A stretch of DNA of 64,000 nt from UBA1731 sp964567665 (lineage in GTDB: Bacteria > Verrucomicrobiota > Kiritimatiellia > RFP12 > UBA1067): the NCBI GenBank assembly GCA_964567665.1, contig CAZMNN010000007.1:1-64000 (forward strand), read 5' to 3'. The notes under the pieces are model-generated. The model was not told the DNA's origin. It worked only from the letters and a program-made list of their open reading frames with translations, and did not search any database. A program made the translations under genes and the position numbers. The first letter of the stretch is position 1. Each line of letters begins with the position of its first letter. Below are positions 44,201-52,259 of this stretch, one piece after another.

Positions 44201-44397
44201 ACGGTTATCGTGCAGTTGGACACCACTTCGACCTTGTCGCCAACACCGGGAAGCGTCCCAGTCTCTCCGCCGACAGTCCCCTTGTGCCATTTGGTCGTAT
44301 CGCTCCAATTTCCGCAGCCGGTCGATGTCCAGTAATATTGATCGGCAAAGCCCCCCGCAGTCACAAGGAAAACCAGCAGTCGAATCAGAGTCTTCAT
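41212..44397 (-). CDS. Large secreted beta-strand-repeat (passenger-like) protein
   Basis: A 1061-residue protein from the ATG at 44397, preceded by AGAAAGG and followed by a signal peptide (1-18). The mature N-terminus YYWTSTGCGNWSDTTKWHKG matches the W-rich opening of the other two giants. Glycine- and Thr/Ser-rich beta repeats fill the rest, with the repeat-type unit LVKAGSGTLTLSSTGNQVG near residue 970. The end is RRRPGFIFVVH, a variant of the shared tail. No barrel domain is present. The gene probably shares a transcript with the beta-helix enzyme, suggesting a surface partner for glycan breakdown. Confidence 0.72.
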   Translation of the reverse strand: MKTLIRLLVFLVTAGGFADQYYWTSTGCGNWSDTTKWHKGTVGGETGTLPGVGDKVEVVSNCTITVDGEHEIASLSLPSKSASSPITVTLKGSGRLVLTPENNNGGTTMQIGIYSTLEMDGPDIYVSATSVQYCEGGTLIVRRGAYTPYTHYIKTAPGRLVIDGGAVTCDGDGNRSICLQNGWNGASEPVGFVNLKSGLLDVKCAFYVGTFTMSGGVWDRTFAPHGKFFTNLLNSAGLSMDISGGDRIVFNGRDTLPDAPDILAVSELVHTNAVNAQDWHPISESGAYSFGRIIAPKLTLCLTNDNIAISGDLLNVYSLRFSGDAKDVAVNIREIKVANKNASAPIAAADLNQYMHIDSRNAVRFSSATSGGTLKVMALSNVDCYWRFRKGVFASTTASDGGPVNIQIGNPLFDAGAVADFDGKGNAMLFFSNYIGNRRNVQTGFSNQLARVSMSGGGELEMKNWAWNSRDYPFQVERLVLGTGAGLKTVAAIYAHIDANEVEMDSSNRLTISTPDMNNSDFPTSPLMTGPRHVNDFRTDDSRPSVTLETNGAADEWNFEWINGQPVVWRKGASQRASHSLSHVNLSKWRGTVDGNWSNDVNWLIDSGKVKAANPLEQSMLFDGGYTNTRITVDEAVKAYQICVFRPTAPVAFVGEGSIEFGSNDRTSVSPDVWDVRAAVVNTSDNPIVFDVPVSLSASITEDRSFMVNQSSRGYVAFMKEFYPGDVLVMKGDVRIGGAAMVENVAFEVQGSVLPAKRTRLSVIPGGSVAVTRQTSLQSGGDVEISVHSNATFTVHDGDGDAFWGYEDERKPIWVKKYGRFDCRAPLGGFEKVSFKGDGEVFLADTGSKATADYPVAFDGVTFAVNAFTAGHPIELSGSPIWAARTDWSYALGTVSVPSGETLTVNTEDSETGYGHSVEIGSPVVADTLVKAGSGTLTLSSTGNQVGDVRVEAGCLALAHAQPFGSLAFASGTTLRLADASAPISTAGGLDLSGVSIEIGGALAAEARRTWMTVLAVPAGQTISGDFAFAHKDGMSRIVDTDDGGVALQVRRRPGFIFVVH

Positions 44398-44453
44398 TGA
44401 ACGCATCCTTTCTTGTAAATCATCAACGGTCACATGATATCCACATGCGTACT

Positions 44454-44505
44454 AATGTATCAAAAGCATCCGCTCGACACAACTGCTAAAAGATGTTTTT
44501 TTTTT
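44454..44505 (-). promoter_or_regulatory. Promoter of the 1061-residue passenger gene with upstream A-tract
   Basis: Minus strand: ten A (44496-44505), then TTGTGT (44477-44482), 17-base spacer and TGATACATT (TACATT at 44454-44459). Here the A-tract sits upstream of the -35, like an UP element; the sequence before it, TGCATTTTATGGT, resembles that before the A-tract at 9483. Confidence 0.5.
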
Positions 44506-44719
44506 ACCATAAAATGCAACGTTGAACGGTTCGCCCAAAATAGATAATCAAAGCGAATGGTAGACGAGATGAAAAGGAACATTACGTCCGACCGTTTCCG
44601 GACGGTCTTTCTCGATGCGATAGACGCAATTACGCCACAGAATGTGCTGACGCGCGTCGTGTGCAGATCCACGCGTCACAATACTTGAAGTTGCTGCGTG
44701 GCCGAATCGTCTCGGCGTG

Positions 44720-44944
44720 TTACTTATCTTTCTTTCCGACGACGATTCGACCGCTGCCTGTTGCGCATTCGTACGCGAGTGGATAGTTGGGGTAGACCGA
44801 CAGCGGCGCGGCGGAGGAGGACAGACAAGGCAGACCGTCCGTTGTCTTGAACGCTTTCGCGTAGTCGGCAAGTACGAGGTAGTCGAGACCGATGGCGTTG
44901 TTCACGTGACGGGCGTTTGGCAGCATCGCAAGCGCATTGAGACA
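44720..44944 (-). pseudogene. C-terminal remnant of an unidentified gene
   Basis: A minus-strand frame ending at a TAA at 44720 has codon use like real genes here for about 70 codons. Recognisable pieces are LPNARHVNNAIGLDYLVLAD and YECATGSGRIVVGKK. It has no convincing start, because upstream the frame runs into the end of the giant passenger gene. I do not recognise the family. A small intact gene starting at an internal ATG (about 44929) is the alternative. Confidence 0.35.
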
Positions 44945-44989
44945 GAATGTCAAAATAGTAAGTGACTTGTAAAGGGGGTGGGGCCGCAA

Positions 44990-45018
44990 CGAAATGCAAC
45001 ATGGTAAGTTGCATTTCG
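44990..45018. repeat. 11-bp inverted repeat downstream of the giant passenger gene
   Basis: CGAAATGCAAC (44990-45000) and its complement (45008-45018) flank a seven-base loop. It lies 31 bases after the stop of the 1736-residue gene. No T-run follows on either strand, so it is not a standard terminator; mRNA 3' stabilisation or an element end is possible. Confidence 0.6.
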
Positions 45019-45048
45019 CCGACAATGGCGCACAGGCGTTCTGCGCTT

Positions 45049-48000
45049 TCAGCGGATGGAGAACACCGATCCTCTGGCGTACCGGATCTTGATCTTCTTT
45101 CCGTTCGACGTCATGTGCCATCCGTACGGCAGATCCTCCGCATTTGCGAGAGACGGCAGATCTCCGGACATTCCGCCGGTGAACGTCGCGATGGTGTACG
45201 AACCGACGGAGCGTTCCGCCCTGTCGAGATTCTCCACCGTGATGGATGAACCGGACGGAAACGCGAACGAACCGGGACACTGCGCGTTCTGCAGCAGATC
45301 AAACCTGAACTTTGCGCCCGAAAGCGAAACGCCCGCCCCTACGCTCAGCACACCGCCTTTGAAGACAATCGTCGAAGCGGACGGAATCGCCCCGCTAACG
45401 TTGGCGACAAGTTCGCCGCCCTCGATCACCGTATCGCCCGAATATGTGTTGGCGGCACCAAGAATCAACCTTCCTGCGCCCTTCTTGGTAAGGCCGCCGG
45501 ATACTGGAGCTGCGGACGTAAGTGTGCAGTCGTTCGTGACGACGGCCCGCACATCCCCGACATATCCGTAGTCAAGCACCGCCTTCGCCCACGTATAGTC
45601 GCATCCGGGCGTCAGCACACGAACACCGGCGACTTTGCGCGTCTCCATGTTGAAATCGCAGACCGCCGTGGCGCCGAAGCCGTCGCCGATGATCAGCACT
45701 CCCGGCGGCCCAACAAAATCGTTTGTGACCACAATGTCGCCCGTGAACGGCACAGATGCTATTCCAAGTCCCGTTGGAGCGGAAAGCGAATTGGACACAG
45801 TCACCTCTCCGTCCGCTCCAAGCGCGGAGGTGTCGATCGTCGCTCCGCCCTCATACAACGTCACAGCGTCAACCGCATTCACGCCAGTTCCGAAAATGTC
45901 CTGATTGGACGCTGTTGCAGCAAACGTGCCACCGTTGAAGTTCACGTACGCACGATTGCTTCCCTGATCCTCCTGCCAAGTCTCGACACCATATTTCCTG
46001 AATCCATATGCGGAGAACCTACCGCCGTTCATGTTCACAATGGCGGTTGTGGTCTTGCTTCCGCCGGCCATGGTCACACGATTGATCACGGCGATATCGG
46101 CATCCGCCTCCGCTGTAAGCACGGTCTTTGTGTCATACACATCAAGACCTGTCCTCGGCATGGAGAGGTTGGTTATCACGGTATGTCCGCCGGACACAAC
46201 CCAATCAGACAGAGGGCCGCAGAGTCCGGCCTGAATCTGCCCCAAATTCACATTTCCGCCGGTCTGGCGGATGGTGGTGTAGCCAACGCCCATCGCCATT
46301 CGCATATCCGCGCAGTACAGATCACCGCCGGACTGCAGATACGCCCCGTATCCGCAGTCGCTGTGACCGATCCACGTAAGGCCATTCCAATCCTTTGAAC
46401 CTGTTGCGTCCACGCTTCCGCCTGTCTGCCAGACTGCGCCGTGGGCTTTCCCGCATCCTACCGCAAGCCCTGTTGCGACCTGCGCCCCGTCTGCGATCTC
46501 AAGGATGGCATCGCCATATCTGCCGTTTCCGACAATGAACGCTTTCTCCTTGGAATGCTCCCCTGCGGCGCTGCCGTCGGACTTCACGGTGGCGTCGCAT
46601 ATCTTCATCCGTGCTATGCGATGCGGCGCATTACGTGTCGCAGAGCCGACCGATACGGGGCCAAACGCAAGGGTGGCCACAACGCCGCCGCAGAAACGCA
46701 CCTCTGGCGCGGATGCCGCCAATCCGTTGTTCGCCACCCGCCCGCGTCCAAGCGTGATCTCGCCGCCGTTGAACTCAAGCGTACCGCCAAAGCTTCCGAA
46801 GGCCATCGGCTCAGAGAAGGTTCCGGACGGCGTGACGGAAAGCGTTCCCACGCCATCATGCGCGAGCCGCAGCGGAACGTCCGCAATCTTGCTTCCGTCC
46901 AACTCCATCGTGCATGCATGGTTCTCGCAGGCCTCGGTATCGACGGAGATGTAGGAATCGCCGCCAAGCGCAGCGGTGGACGCAAGCGAAAGCACCGCGT
47001 CGGCATCCCAGTTCGGCGCGACGACGATGATGCGTCCGTTGGTGACGGCAAGCTGCGAACAGTCCGGCGCAGAGGTAGGATAGCCAAGCTTTACCGCTGA
47101 ATCAACATAGCTCTCCCCGTCTTCAATCGTCACGCCGCCGGTGAACGTGTTGTTGGACTGCGCAAGGTAGATGCATCCCCTGTCTGCGCCACGGAACATC
47201 TTGAATCCGCCCGGACCGGAAACCTGTCCGCCAAGCGTAAGGGTGGCGGTGCTGAACCTGTTATTGAAACGGAAGATGCCGGTGTTGGAATCTGCAAACG
47301 AAAGAAGGCCGGCAAGATGGTTGACGTTCGTGCCGGGATAGTCATAGTTGGTTGTCAGAGATGGACATCCGTCAGCATCGACTGCTGTGGCGTCAACGAG
47401 AAGCGCCCGCGACAGGTTTCCCATCGCGTAGGAAATTATGCGAACATTGTCGCGCAGCACGATCGGTGGCGCATCCGACGGACCGAGATCCGCCCCGGAA
47501 TAGCACGCCAGCTCCAACCGTGCCCCGGATGCGGGACTGAAGTCTATCCGCCCGGCATTGCTGATGGAGGAGATGGCGGGGAAAACAAGATATCCGTCAC
47601 CGTACACGGTGAGCGAATGTCCGTTCATGTCAAGGTTCTGGTTGATGTTGATGTAGCCGGCGACATACGACCCGCGCTCCAGCACGAATGTCGTGTCGCC
47701 GTCAAGCGTGGCGTAGTTGAGTATTCCCGGATGATAGTCACGCACTATGTACGCGCCAGTGCCGTTGGCTCCGGTGCCGGAAAAGTGGATGCGCTTGTTG
47801 CCGAACGTCATGGCAGTCTGTTTCGTGTCTTTTGTGACGATACCGTTGTCGTTCACGAAAAGCGTCGCTCCGTTCGTCACATACAGGATTCCGTCCGCCG
47901 AGCCGAAACTCTTGATGGTCGATGTGCCGCAAAGCGTCGCCGATATCTCGTTCGTTCCGCCGGCAAGCACGAAATCGCCGCCATACGACGAGAGGTCGAG

Positions 48001-50259
48001 AGAGTATTTCATCAGGCCGTCTCCGGTGCGCATCACCTTGGCGGAATCGTGCCTCTCCACGCTGAGTACCGGCTTGACCGTCATCGCCGCAGTTGATTCG
48101 TTTGTGAGAACGAGCGTCGTCCCTTCAGACAGCAGGACAGTTCCGGCGTACGAGGTCTGGGCAAGCGCCAACGTCCCGGACAGCAAAGTGACCGTTCCGG
48201 ACTGCACATCAAGTCCGGCATTCACTGTTACAACCGATTTTTCGCTGGAGTTGTCGATAACGAGATTCGCGTCGGACGGAGCGGCAAGCGTCCCTTCCCC
48301 TGGAGTCGATCCGATCGTCAGGTTTGCCGCCCCATCTTCTATCATCAACCTCGACAGCGTAAGCGTCTCCGACGGCATCGACACCGTCGCGTCCACAGAC
48401 GACTTCTGCACAAGCGTCGAAATCTTCGTGGAGTCCTTTTCGAGAGTGATTGATCCAGCATCGCCGGGAGAGACGATTCCTACAACCTTCTCCGCGCCGT
48501 CGGCAATCACACCGCCACGGGCCGCGATTGAATCCGTGACCGTCATGCCCATTTTCGCAACTTGCCCGTCCGCTCCGAAAGCTGCGCTCTTCCCGCCCAC
48601 GGTGATCCACGACGGCGTGGCGTTCGCCTTCGCAGTACAGACAAACGACGCCCCATTGCCAAGCGTGATGTCGAGAACGCCGCTACCGCTGCGAACGATG
48701 GAAGCGGCGGAAAGCGTTGCGCCATCCGCGACAGCTATGCGGTTCACGCCCGAACCTACCTGAATTGAACCGACCGACTTCGATTCTGCCGCCGTGACCG
48801 CAAACGTGCCGCCGCTCAGCGTAACTGGCGAATTCTCCAGTGTGCCGCCCGCGCCAAGGGCAAGAGTGCCGCCGTTAACGGCTGTCGCTCCAGTAAACGT
48901 GTTTGAACCTTCAAGAATCCAACGCCCCGCCCCCTCTTTCGTCAAGGTGAGCGAATGCGACGGCTGATCGACGAGCGGCGTACGCATTATGCCGTCCGCG
49001 CCATCGCCCGCGAGATAGAGCGATGCGCCGGCGGCGGCCGTCGCAGACCTAATTGCGCCTGTCACAACAAAGTCGCCCGTCCCGCACTGCTCAATGCGCA
49101 TACGGCTGTCGCATGTCCAGGTGCTCATAGATTCGCCGAACACAAGATCGCGATCCATCGTCTCGCCGGTTCCGGTGTAGCGCAGACATCCGCGATTCAG
49201 AAAGCGGAACTCCCCGATCGCAGAACACACACCTGTTCCATCCCCCTTCAGCCCGATGGACGGCACGGCGAGCGTAATCCATCTCAGGGCATCGACTCCT
49301 GACGTGAATTGGAGCGCGACCGTGCGGCCGACATCGCATGGGGCGCGAGTGAATTCATGCACACCTTCACCGTACAGGATGAAATCTCCGGTCTCAACGT
49401 TATCGCGGCAGATCGCCACGTCGATTATGTTGCTGTACAGCCCGAAAACGTTGAGCATTCCCTGCATGTATATTTTGCTTTTGTTCGGAAACTTGAGCGC
49501 ACCTTCACCGCAGATGCGCAGAGGAGCCGCTGGATTCACAGACCATTCGTTGGTGAACGCAATGACGACATCATTGTCTATCTCCATTGTGCGCATGAAG
49601 GACGCATCGCCCCCGCCGGAGTGGATGCGAAAAAGCCCCTCTATCGACTCCCTGAACCTGACCTTGCCGACATTGTTGAACGCAAGCTCGTAGTTGGGAG
49701 TTCCAGCTCCTCTTACCAGCGTACCGTTGACATCTGTAGGGCCGACGCCGCGAAACACAAGTCTCTGCCGCCTTGAACCATCCGTGCATCCGAAATCGTT
49801 CATGACAAGCGTACCGGACGAATCATTCTCAACTATCTGATAGGATTCTGTGCCGTTGGTGGCGACGTCTTGGCCGCCAAGCGTGGCCGAAATCACAGGG
49901 ACGTTCTGCGCCGGCACGGTGGCATCCACGAAGAACCCATTGTCATTGCCGGTCGCCGATGCCGTGAACGGCAGCTTCAGGACTTGCGTCGCATCCGTGC
50001 CGAACACGTATTTCGGAGTGTCTGCGCCAGTCACGAGGATCTTGCCGACAAGCGCCATGTCCGTAAGGTCAATGGAGGTTGCGCCCGACGATCCCTGTGC
50101 ACCGAACGTGGCTGTGTCCGACTGGCCAGGAACTCCGGCAGTCCAGTTCGCCGCATTTGTCCATGCGCCGTCAACGGCTCCAGTCCAAACAGAATCAGCC
50201 GCGTTGGCGACAAGACCACTGACGGCAACCACAACCATGCACAATGCAGACTTTTTCAT
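45049..50259 (-). CDS. Giant secreted beta-strand-repeat (passenger-like) protein, 1736 residues
   Basis: The largest gene of the window. AAGGAG precedes the ATG at 50259 and a signal peptide (1-21) ends VANA. The opening DSVWTGAVDGAWTNAANW is nearly identical to the 1339-residue paralogue. Residues 430-480 and about 1540-1600 contain classic autotransporter-associated repeats (LTLTKEGAGRWILEGSNTF; LTKKGAGRLILGAANTYSG). Near 1490 a module VLIIGDGFGATAVCDF then VRVLTPGCDYT is shared with the paralogue. No transporter barrel or known anchor; it ends ARGSVFSIR. Probably an extracellular beta-helix adhesin or scaffold. No neighbouring gene encodes an obvious dedicated secretion partner. Confidence 0.75.
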   Translation of the reverse strand: MKKSALCMVVVAVSGLVANAADSVWTGAVDGAWTNAANWTAGVPGQSDTATFGAQGSSGATSIDLTDMALVGKILVTGADTPKYVFGTDATQVLKLPFTASATGNDNGFFVDATVPAQNVPVISATLGGQDVATNGTESYQIVENDSSGTLVMNDFGCTDGSRRQRLVFRGVGPTDVNGTLVRGAGTPNYELAFNNVGKVRFRESIEGLFRIHSGGGDASFMRTMEIDNDVVIAFTNEWSVNPAAPLRICGEGALKFPNKSKIYMQGMLNVFGLYSNIIDVAICRDNVETGDFILYGEGVHEFTRAPCDVGRTVALQFTSGVDALRWITLAVPSIGLKGDGTGVCSAIGEFRFLNRGCLRYTGTGETMDRDLVFGESMSTWTCDSRMRIEQCGTGDFVVTGAIRSATAAAGASLYLAGDGADGIMRTPLVDQPSHSLTLTKEGAGRWILEGSNTFTGATAVNGGTLALGAGGTLENSPVTLSGGTFAVTAAESKSVGSIQVGSGVNRIAVADGATLSAASIVRSGSGVLDITLGNGASFVCTAKANATPSWITVGGKSAAFGADGQVAKMGMTVTDSIAARGGVIADGAEKVVGIVSPGDAGSITLEKDSTKISTLVQKSSVDATVSMPSETLTLSRLMIEDGAANLTIGSTPGEGTLAAPSDANLVIDNSSEKSVVTVNAGLDVQSGTVTLLSGTLALAQTSYAGTVLLSEGTTLVLTNESTAAMTVKPVLSVERHDSAKVMRTGDGLMKYSLDLSSYGGDFVLAGGTNEISATLCGTSTIKSFGSADGILYVTNGATLFVNDNGIVTKDTKQTAMTFGNKRIHFSGTGANGTGAYIVRDYHPGILNYATLDGDTTFVLERGSYVAGYININQNLDMNGHSLTVYGDGYLVFPAISSISNAGRIDFSPASGARLELACYSGADLGPSDAPPIVLRDNVRIISYAMGNLSRALLVDATAVDADGCPSLTTNYDYPGTNVNHLAGLLSFADSNTGIFRFNNRFSTATLTLGGQVSGPGGFKMFRGADRGCIYLAQSNNTFTGGVTIEDGESYVDSAVKLGYPTSAPDCSQLAVTNGRIIVVAPNWDADAVLSLASTAALGGDSYISVDTEACENHACTMELDGSKIADVPLRLAHDGVGTLSVTPSGTFSEPMAFGSFGGTLEFNGGEITLGRGRVANNGLAASAPEVRFCGGVVATLAFGPVSVGSATRNAPHRIARMKICDATVKSDGSAAGEHSKEKAFIVGNGRYGDAILEIADGAQVATGLAVGCGKAHGAVWQTGGSVDATGSKDWNGLTWIGHSDCGYGAYLQSGGDLYCADMRMAMGVGYTTIRQTGGNVNLGQIQAGLCGPLSDWVVSGGHTVITNLSMPRTGLDVYDTKTVLTAEADADIAVINRVTMAGGSKTTTAIVNMNGGRFSAYGFRKYGVETWQEDQGSNRAYVNFNGGTFAATASNQDIFGTGVNAVDAVTLYEGGATIDTSALGADGEVTVSNSLSAPTGLGIASVPFTGDIVVTNDFVGPPGVLIIGDGFGATAVCDFNMETRKVAGVRVLTPGCDYTWAKAVLDYGYVGDVRAVVTNDCTLTSAAPVSGGLTKKGAGRLILGAANTYSGDTVIEGGELVANVSGAIPSASTIVFKGGVLSVGAGVSLSGAKFRFDLLQNAQCPGSFAFPSGSSITVENLDRAERSVGSYTIATFTGGMSGDLPSLANAEDLPYGWHMTSNGKKIKIRYARGSVFSIR

Positions 50260-50304
50260 GGCACACTCCTTGCAACCTGATATTGCTTAAAAATGGTGCT
50301 ACGA

Positions 50305-50331
50305 ATTGTATGTTTTTTTTTCTGCAGTCAA
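50305..50331 (-). promoter_or_regulatory. Promoter of the 1736-residue gene with A-tract spacer
   Basis: Minus strand: TTGACT (50326-50331), a 15-base spacer that includes nine A (50313-50321), then TACAAT (50305-50310). The leader of about 40 bases carries AAGGAG. Confidence 0.55.
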
Positions 50332-50389
50332 CTATTTTTTAAGACGCCGCAACCGGCTCAGCTGATTTCGAGAGGTCGCCAATCTGCCG

Positions 50390-52195
50390 TCAGCGGCACA
50401 GCTCAAGCTTTTTCTTCGTGGAGGCCTTTGGCCAAAACCTGTCCGGGGCATCCATCGACGCCCTGAACAGGAGCGCCGCACGTTTCATGTCACCATCGTG
50501 CAGAAACGCCGTCCCCAACGCATCGAGCATCATTCCACGCCGGTCGAGACGAATGTCGCGCAGGACATCCGCACCAATGCGCTTCACCTCCTCGAAGTCA
50601 TCGTATCCGCCGCGTGACGCCAGCGCATACGCAAGCCTGGCCAGCACATCCTGCCGGTTGAAGCCACCTGCGGGAACGGTGTCCGCAAGCGTCAACGCCT
50701 TGCGGTAGAGCGCGATGCCGCCGTTGAAGTCGCGTCTGCGTGAACACTGCGCATCTGCAACATGCACCATTGCGCGAGGATGTCCGGGATCGCAGTCGAG
50801 GGCGCGTCTGTACGCCACGCCGTCGTCACGCCAGAAGCCGAGCTGACGAACTGTCACGGCGGAAAGGATGACAACGAGCATCGCCGATGCCGCAAACGCA
50901 CATCTCCGCCAAACGCCCGGGACGACGGCCGCACCGGCCGACCTGTCCAACCATCTCACGGCAAACGCGGCGAGCAGAAACGAAAACGCCATTCCGGGCA
51001 GATATGCGAAACGGTCTGAATGAGCCTCTACGCCAAAGCTGCCGAGGACGCCAAGCGTCGGCGCGGCGGACACAAGAAACCATGCCGCCGAGAAAAGAAC
51101 CGTCCGCCACACGCCGGTCAGCGCCCCGGAGGTGGAACAGCCTCTCGCGGCAAGTCTCGACGCAAACGCCAGAAGCGCAATGATACAGGTTCCGGCGCCC
51201 AGTGCAACCATGTTTCCAGCGAACCCGATCGGCAGTGATGCGGAAACCGTGCGGCAGTCTATGTGAAGCCCGGCCGGCCACAGCGCGGCACGGATGTAGA
51301 AGCCGAGCGCGGAGACGGCGCCGACAAGACGGCTGGAGAACGAGCCAGCATACAGAGATGTCGTCTCCTGTCCTGCGACGTGCGTCTGCGAATACGCCGC
51401 CACCGCCGCTGTCAACGCCGCAACGGCGAGAAGCGGAAGATAGCACTTTGCTCTGCGCAGAATGAATCGGAAACCCTTCTCGCCGTCATCGGCGACGATG
51501 TGCCGCTGCCACTCAACCAAAGCCGCAAGCAGCGGAAAGCACATGGCTGTCGGCTTGCTGAGACAGGCAAGAATGCAGCACAGTAACGCACCGAGCCACG
51601 GCGGCGAAACACGGAAACGCGCACCATGCGATGCGCTGTCGCATCGGTCAAGATGCCTCACCCAGAACAAAAGCCCCGCAAGCGCGAACAGCGTCCAGAG
51701 CAGTTCCTTCCTTGCCGCAATCCAGGCGACAGGTTCCACGCGCATGGGATGCACAGCCCAGAGAAGAGCCGCCACAACCAGCCATACTTCATGCGAACAG
51801 GAATCGAAACCTCCGTGCAACGTTTCGACCGAGGCGGCGGACGGACAAAAGAGCGTCCTCATGAAACGAATGAGAAGCAGAAAGTTGACCGCATGGAGCA
51901 GCACGTTTACGAAATGCATCAGCGCAATGAACGATATGCCGGTGAGGCGGCTGACGGAGGCGTCCACCATGTAGGATGCGTACGTCGCCGGCATCCATAT
52001 TCCGCCATGGCGAAAATTCGTCGCCGCCTCGACGATGTTTCCGAACGTCACACCGACGGCGACGAACGGATTGCGGAAGGTGTACGCGGCGTCATCGATG
52101 CCTATGAACGAAAACGCAACGGCGGGGATGAACAGCGCAAAGACCGCCACCGATGCAACTGCCGCCAACGCCAGTCTCTGTGCACGAACCTTCAT
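50390..52195 (-). CDS. TMTC-like multi-spanning membrane protein with C-terminal TPRs
   Basis: About 601 residues from the ATG at 52195 (a GTG nine bases upstream is possible). Roughly a dozen hydrophobic segments fill residues 10-450. The first periplasmic loop GIDDAAYTFRNPF with a following WMPATY and the ALLWAVHPMRVEPVAWIAARKE segment match bacterial relatives of TMTC/PMT-type glycosyltransferases, in which an acidic pair after the first helix is catalytic (DD here). The C-terminal 150 residues are TPR-like (DCDPGHPRAMVHVADAQ onward). It may glycosylate exported proteins using a lipid-linked sugar. Last gene of the rnfG-to-TMTC run. Confidence 0.65.
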   Translation of the reverse strand: MKVRAQRLALAAVASVAVFALFIPAVAFSFIGIDDAAYTFRNPFVAVGVTFGNIVEAATNFRHGGIWMPATYASYMVDASVSRLTGISFIALMHFVNVLLHAVNFLLLIRFMRTLFCPSAASVETLHGGFDSCSHEVWLVVAALLWAVHPMRVEPVAWIAARKELLWTLFALAGLLFWVRHLDRCDSASHGARFRVSPPWLGALLCCILACLSKPTAMCFPLLAALVEWQRHIVADDGEKGFRFILRRAKCYLPLLAVAALTAAVAAYSQTHVAGQETTSLYAGSFSSRLVGAVSALGFYIRAALWPAGLHIDCRTVSASLPIGFAGNMVALGAGTCIIALLAFASRLAARGCSTSGALTGVWRTVLFSAAWFLVSAAPTLGVLGSFGVEAHSDRFAYLPGMAFSFLLAAFAVRWLDRSAGAAVVPGVWRRCAFAASAMLVVILSAVTVRQLGFWRDDGVAYRRALDCDPGHPRAMVHVADAQCSRRRDFNGGIALYRKALTLADTVPAGGFNRQDVLARLAYALASRGGYDDFEEVKRIGADVLRDIRLDRRGMMLDALGTAFLHDGDMKRAALLFRASMDAPDRFWPKASTKKKLELCR

Positions 52196-52259
52196 GTTAC
52201 GCACTCACGCATCGGCGGCCATCCTCTGACGAACAGGCCCTGCACGAAAGCGGCGTCCG

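Larger units (their letters stand above)
44398..45048. other. 650-base gene-poor gap with relics, an A-tract and an inverted repeat
   Basis: This is the largest gap in the window. From low to high it holds the promoter of the 1061-residue gene (44454-44505), a stretch around 44548-44700 with possible short coding on either strand but no full gene, a coding-like minus-strand tail at 44720-44944, and an inverted repeat at 44990-45018. The motif AAATGCAAC occurs near 44513 and at 44992, and its complement at 45008. Decay of an earlier gene or loss of a small element would explain it. Confidence 0.5.

Noticed and set aside
44990..45018. Inverted repeat considered as rho-independent terminator of the 1736-residue gene
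   Set aside because: The stem is AT-rich at its base and neither side is followed by a T-run; kept as a repeat only.
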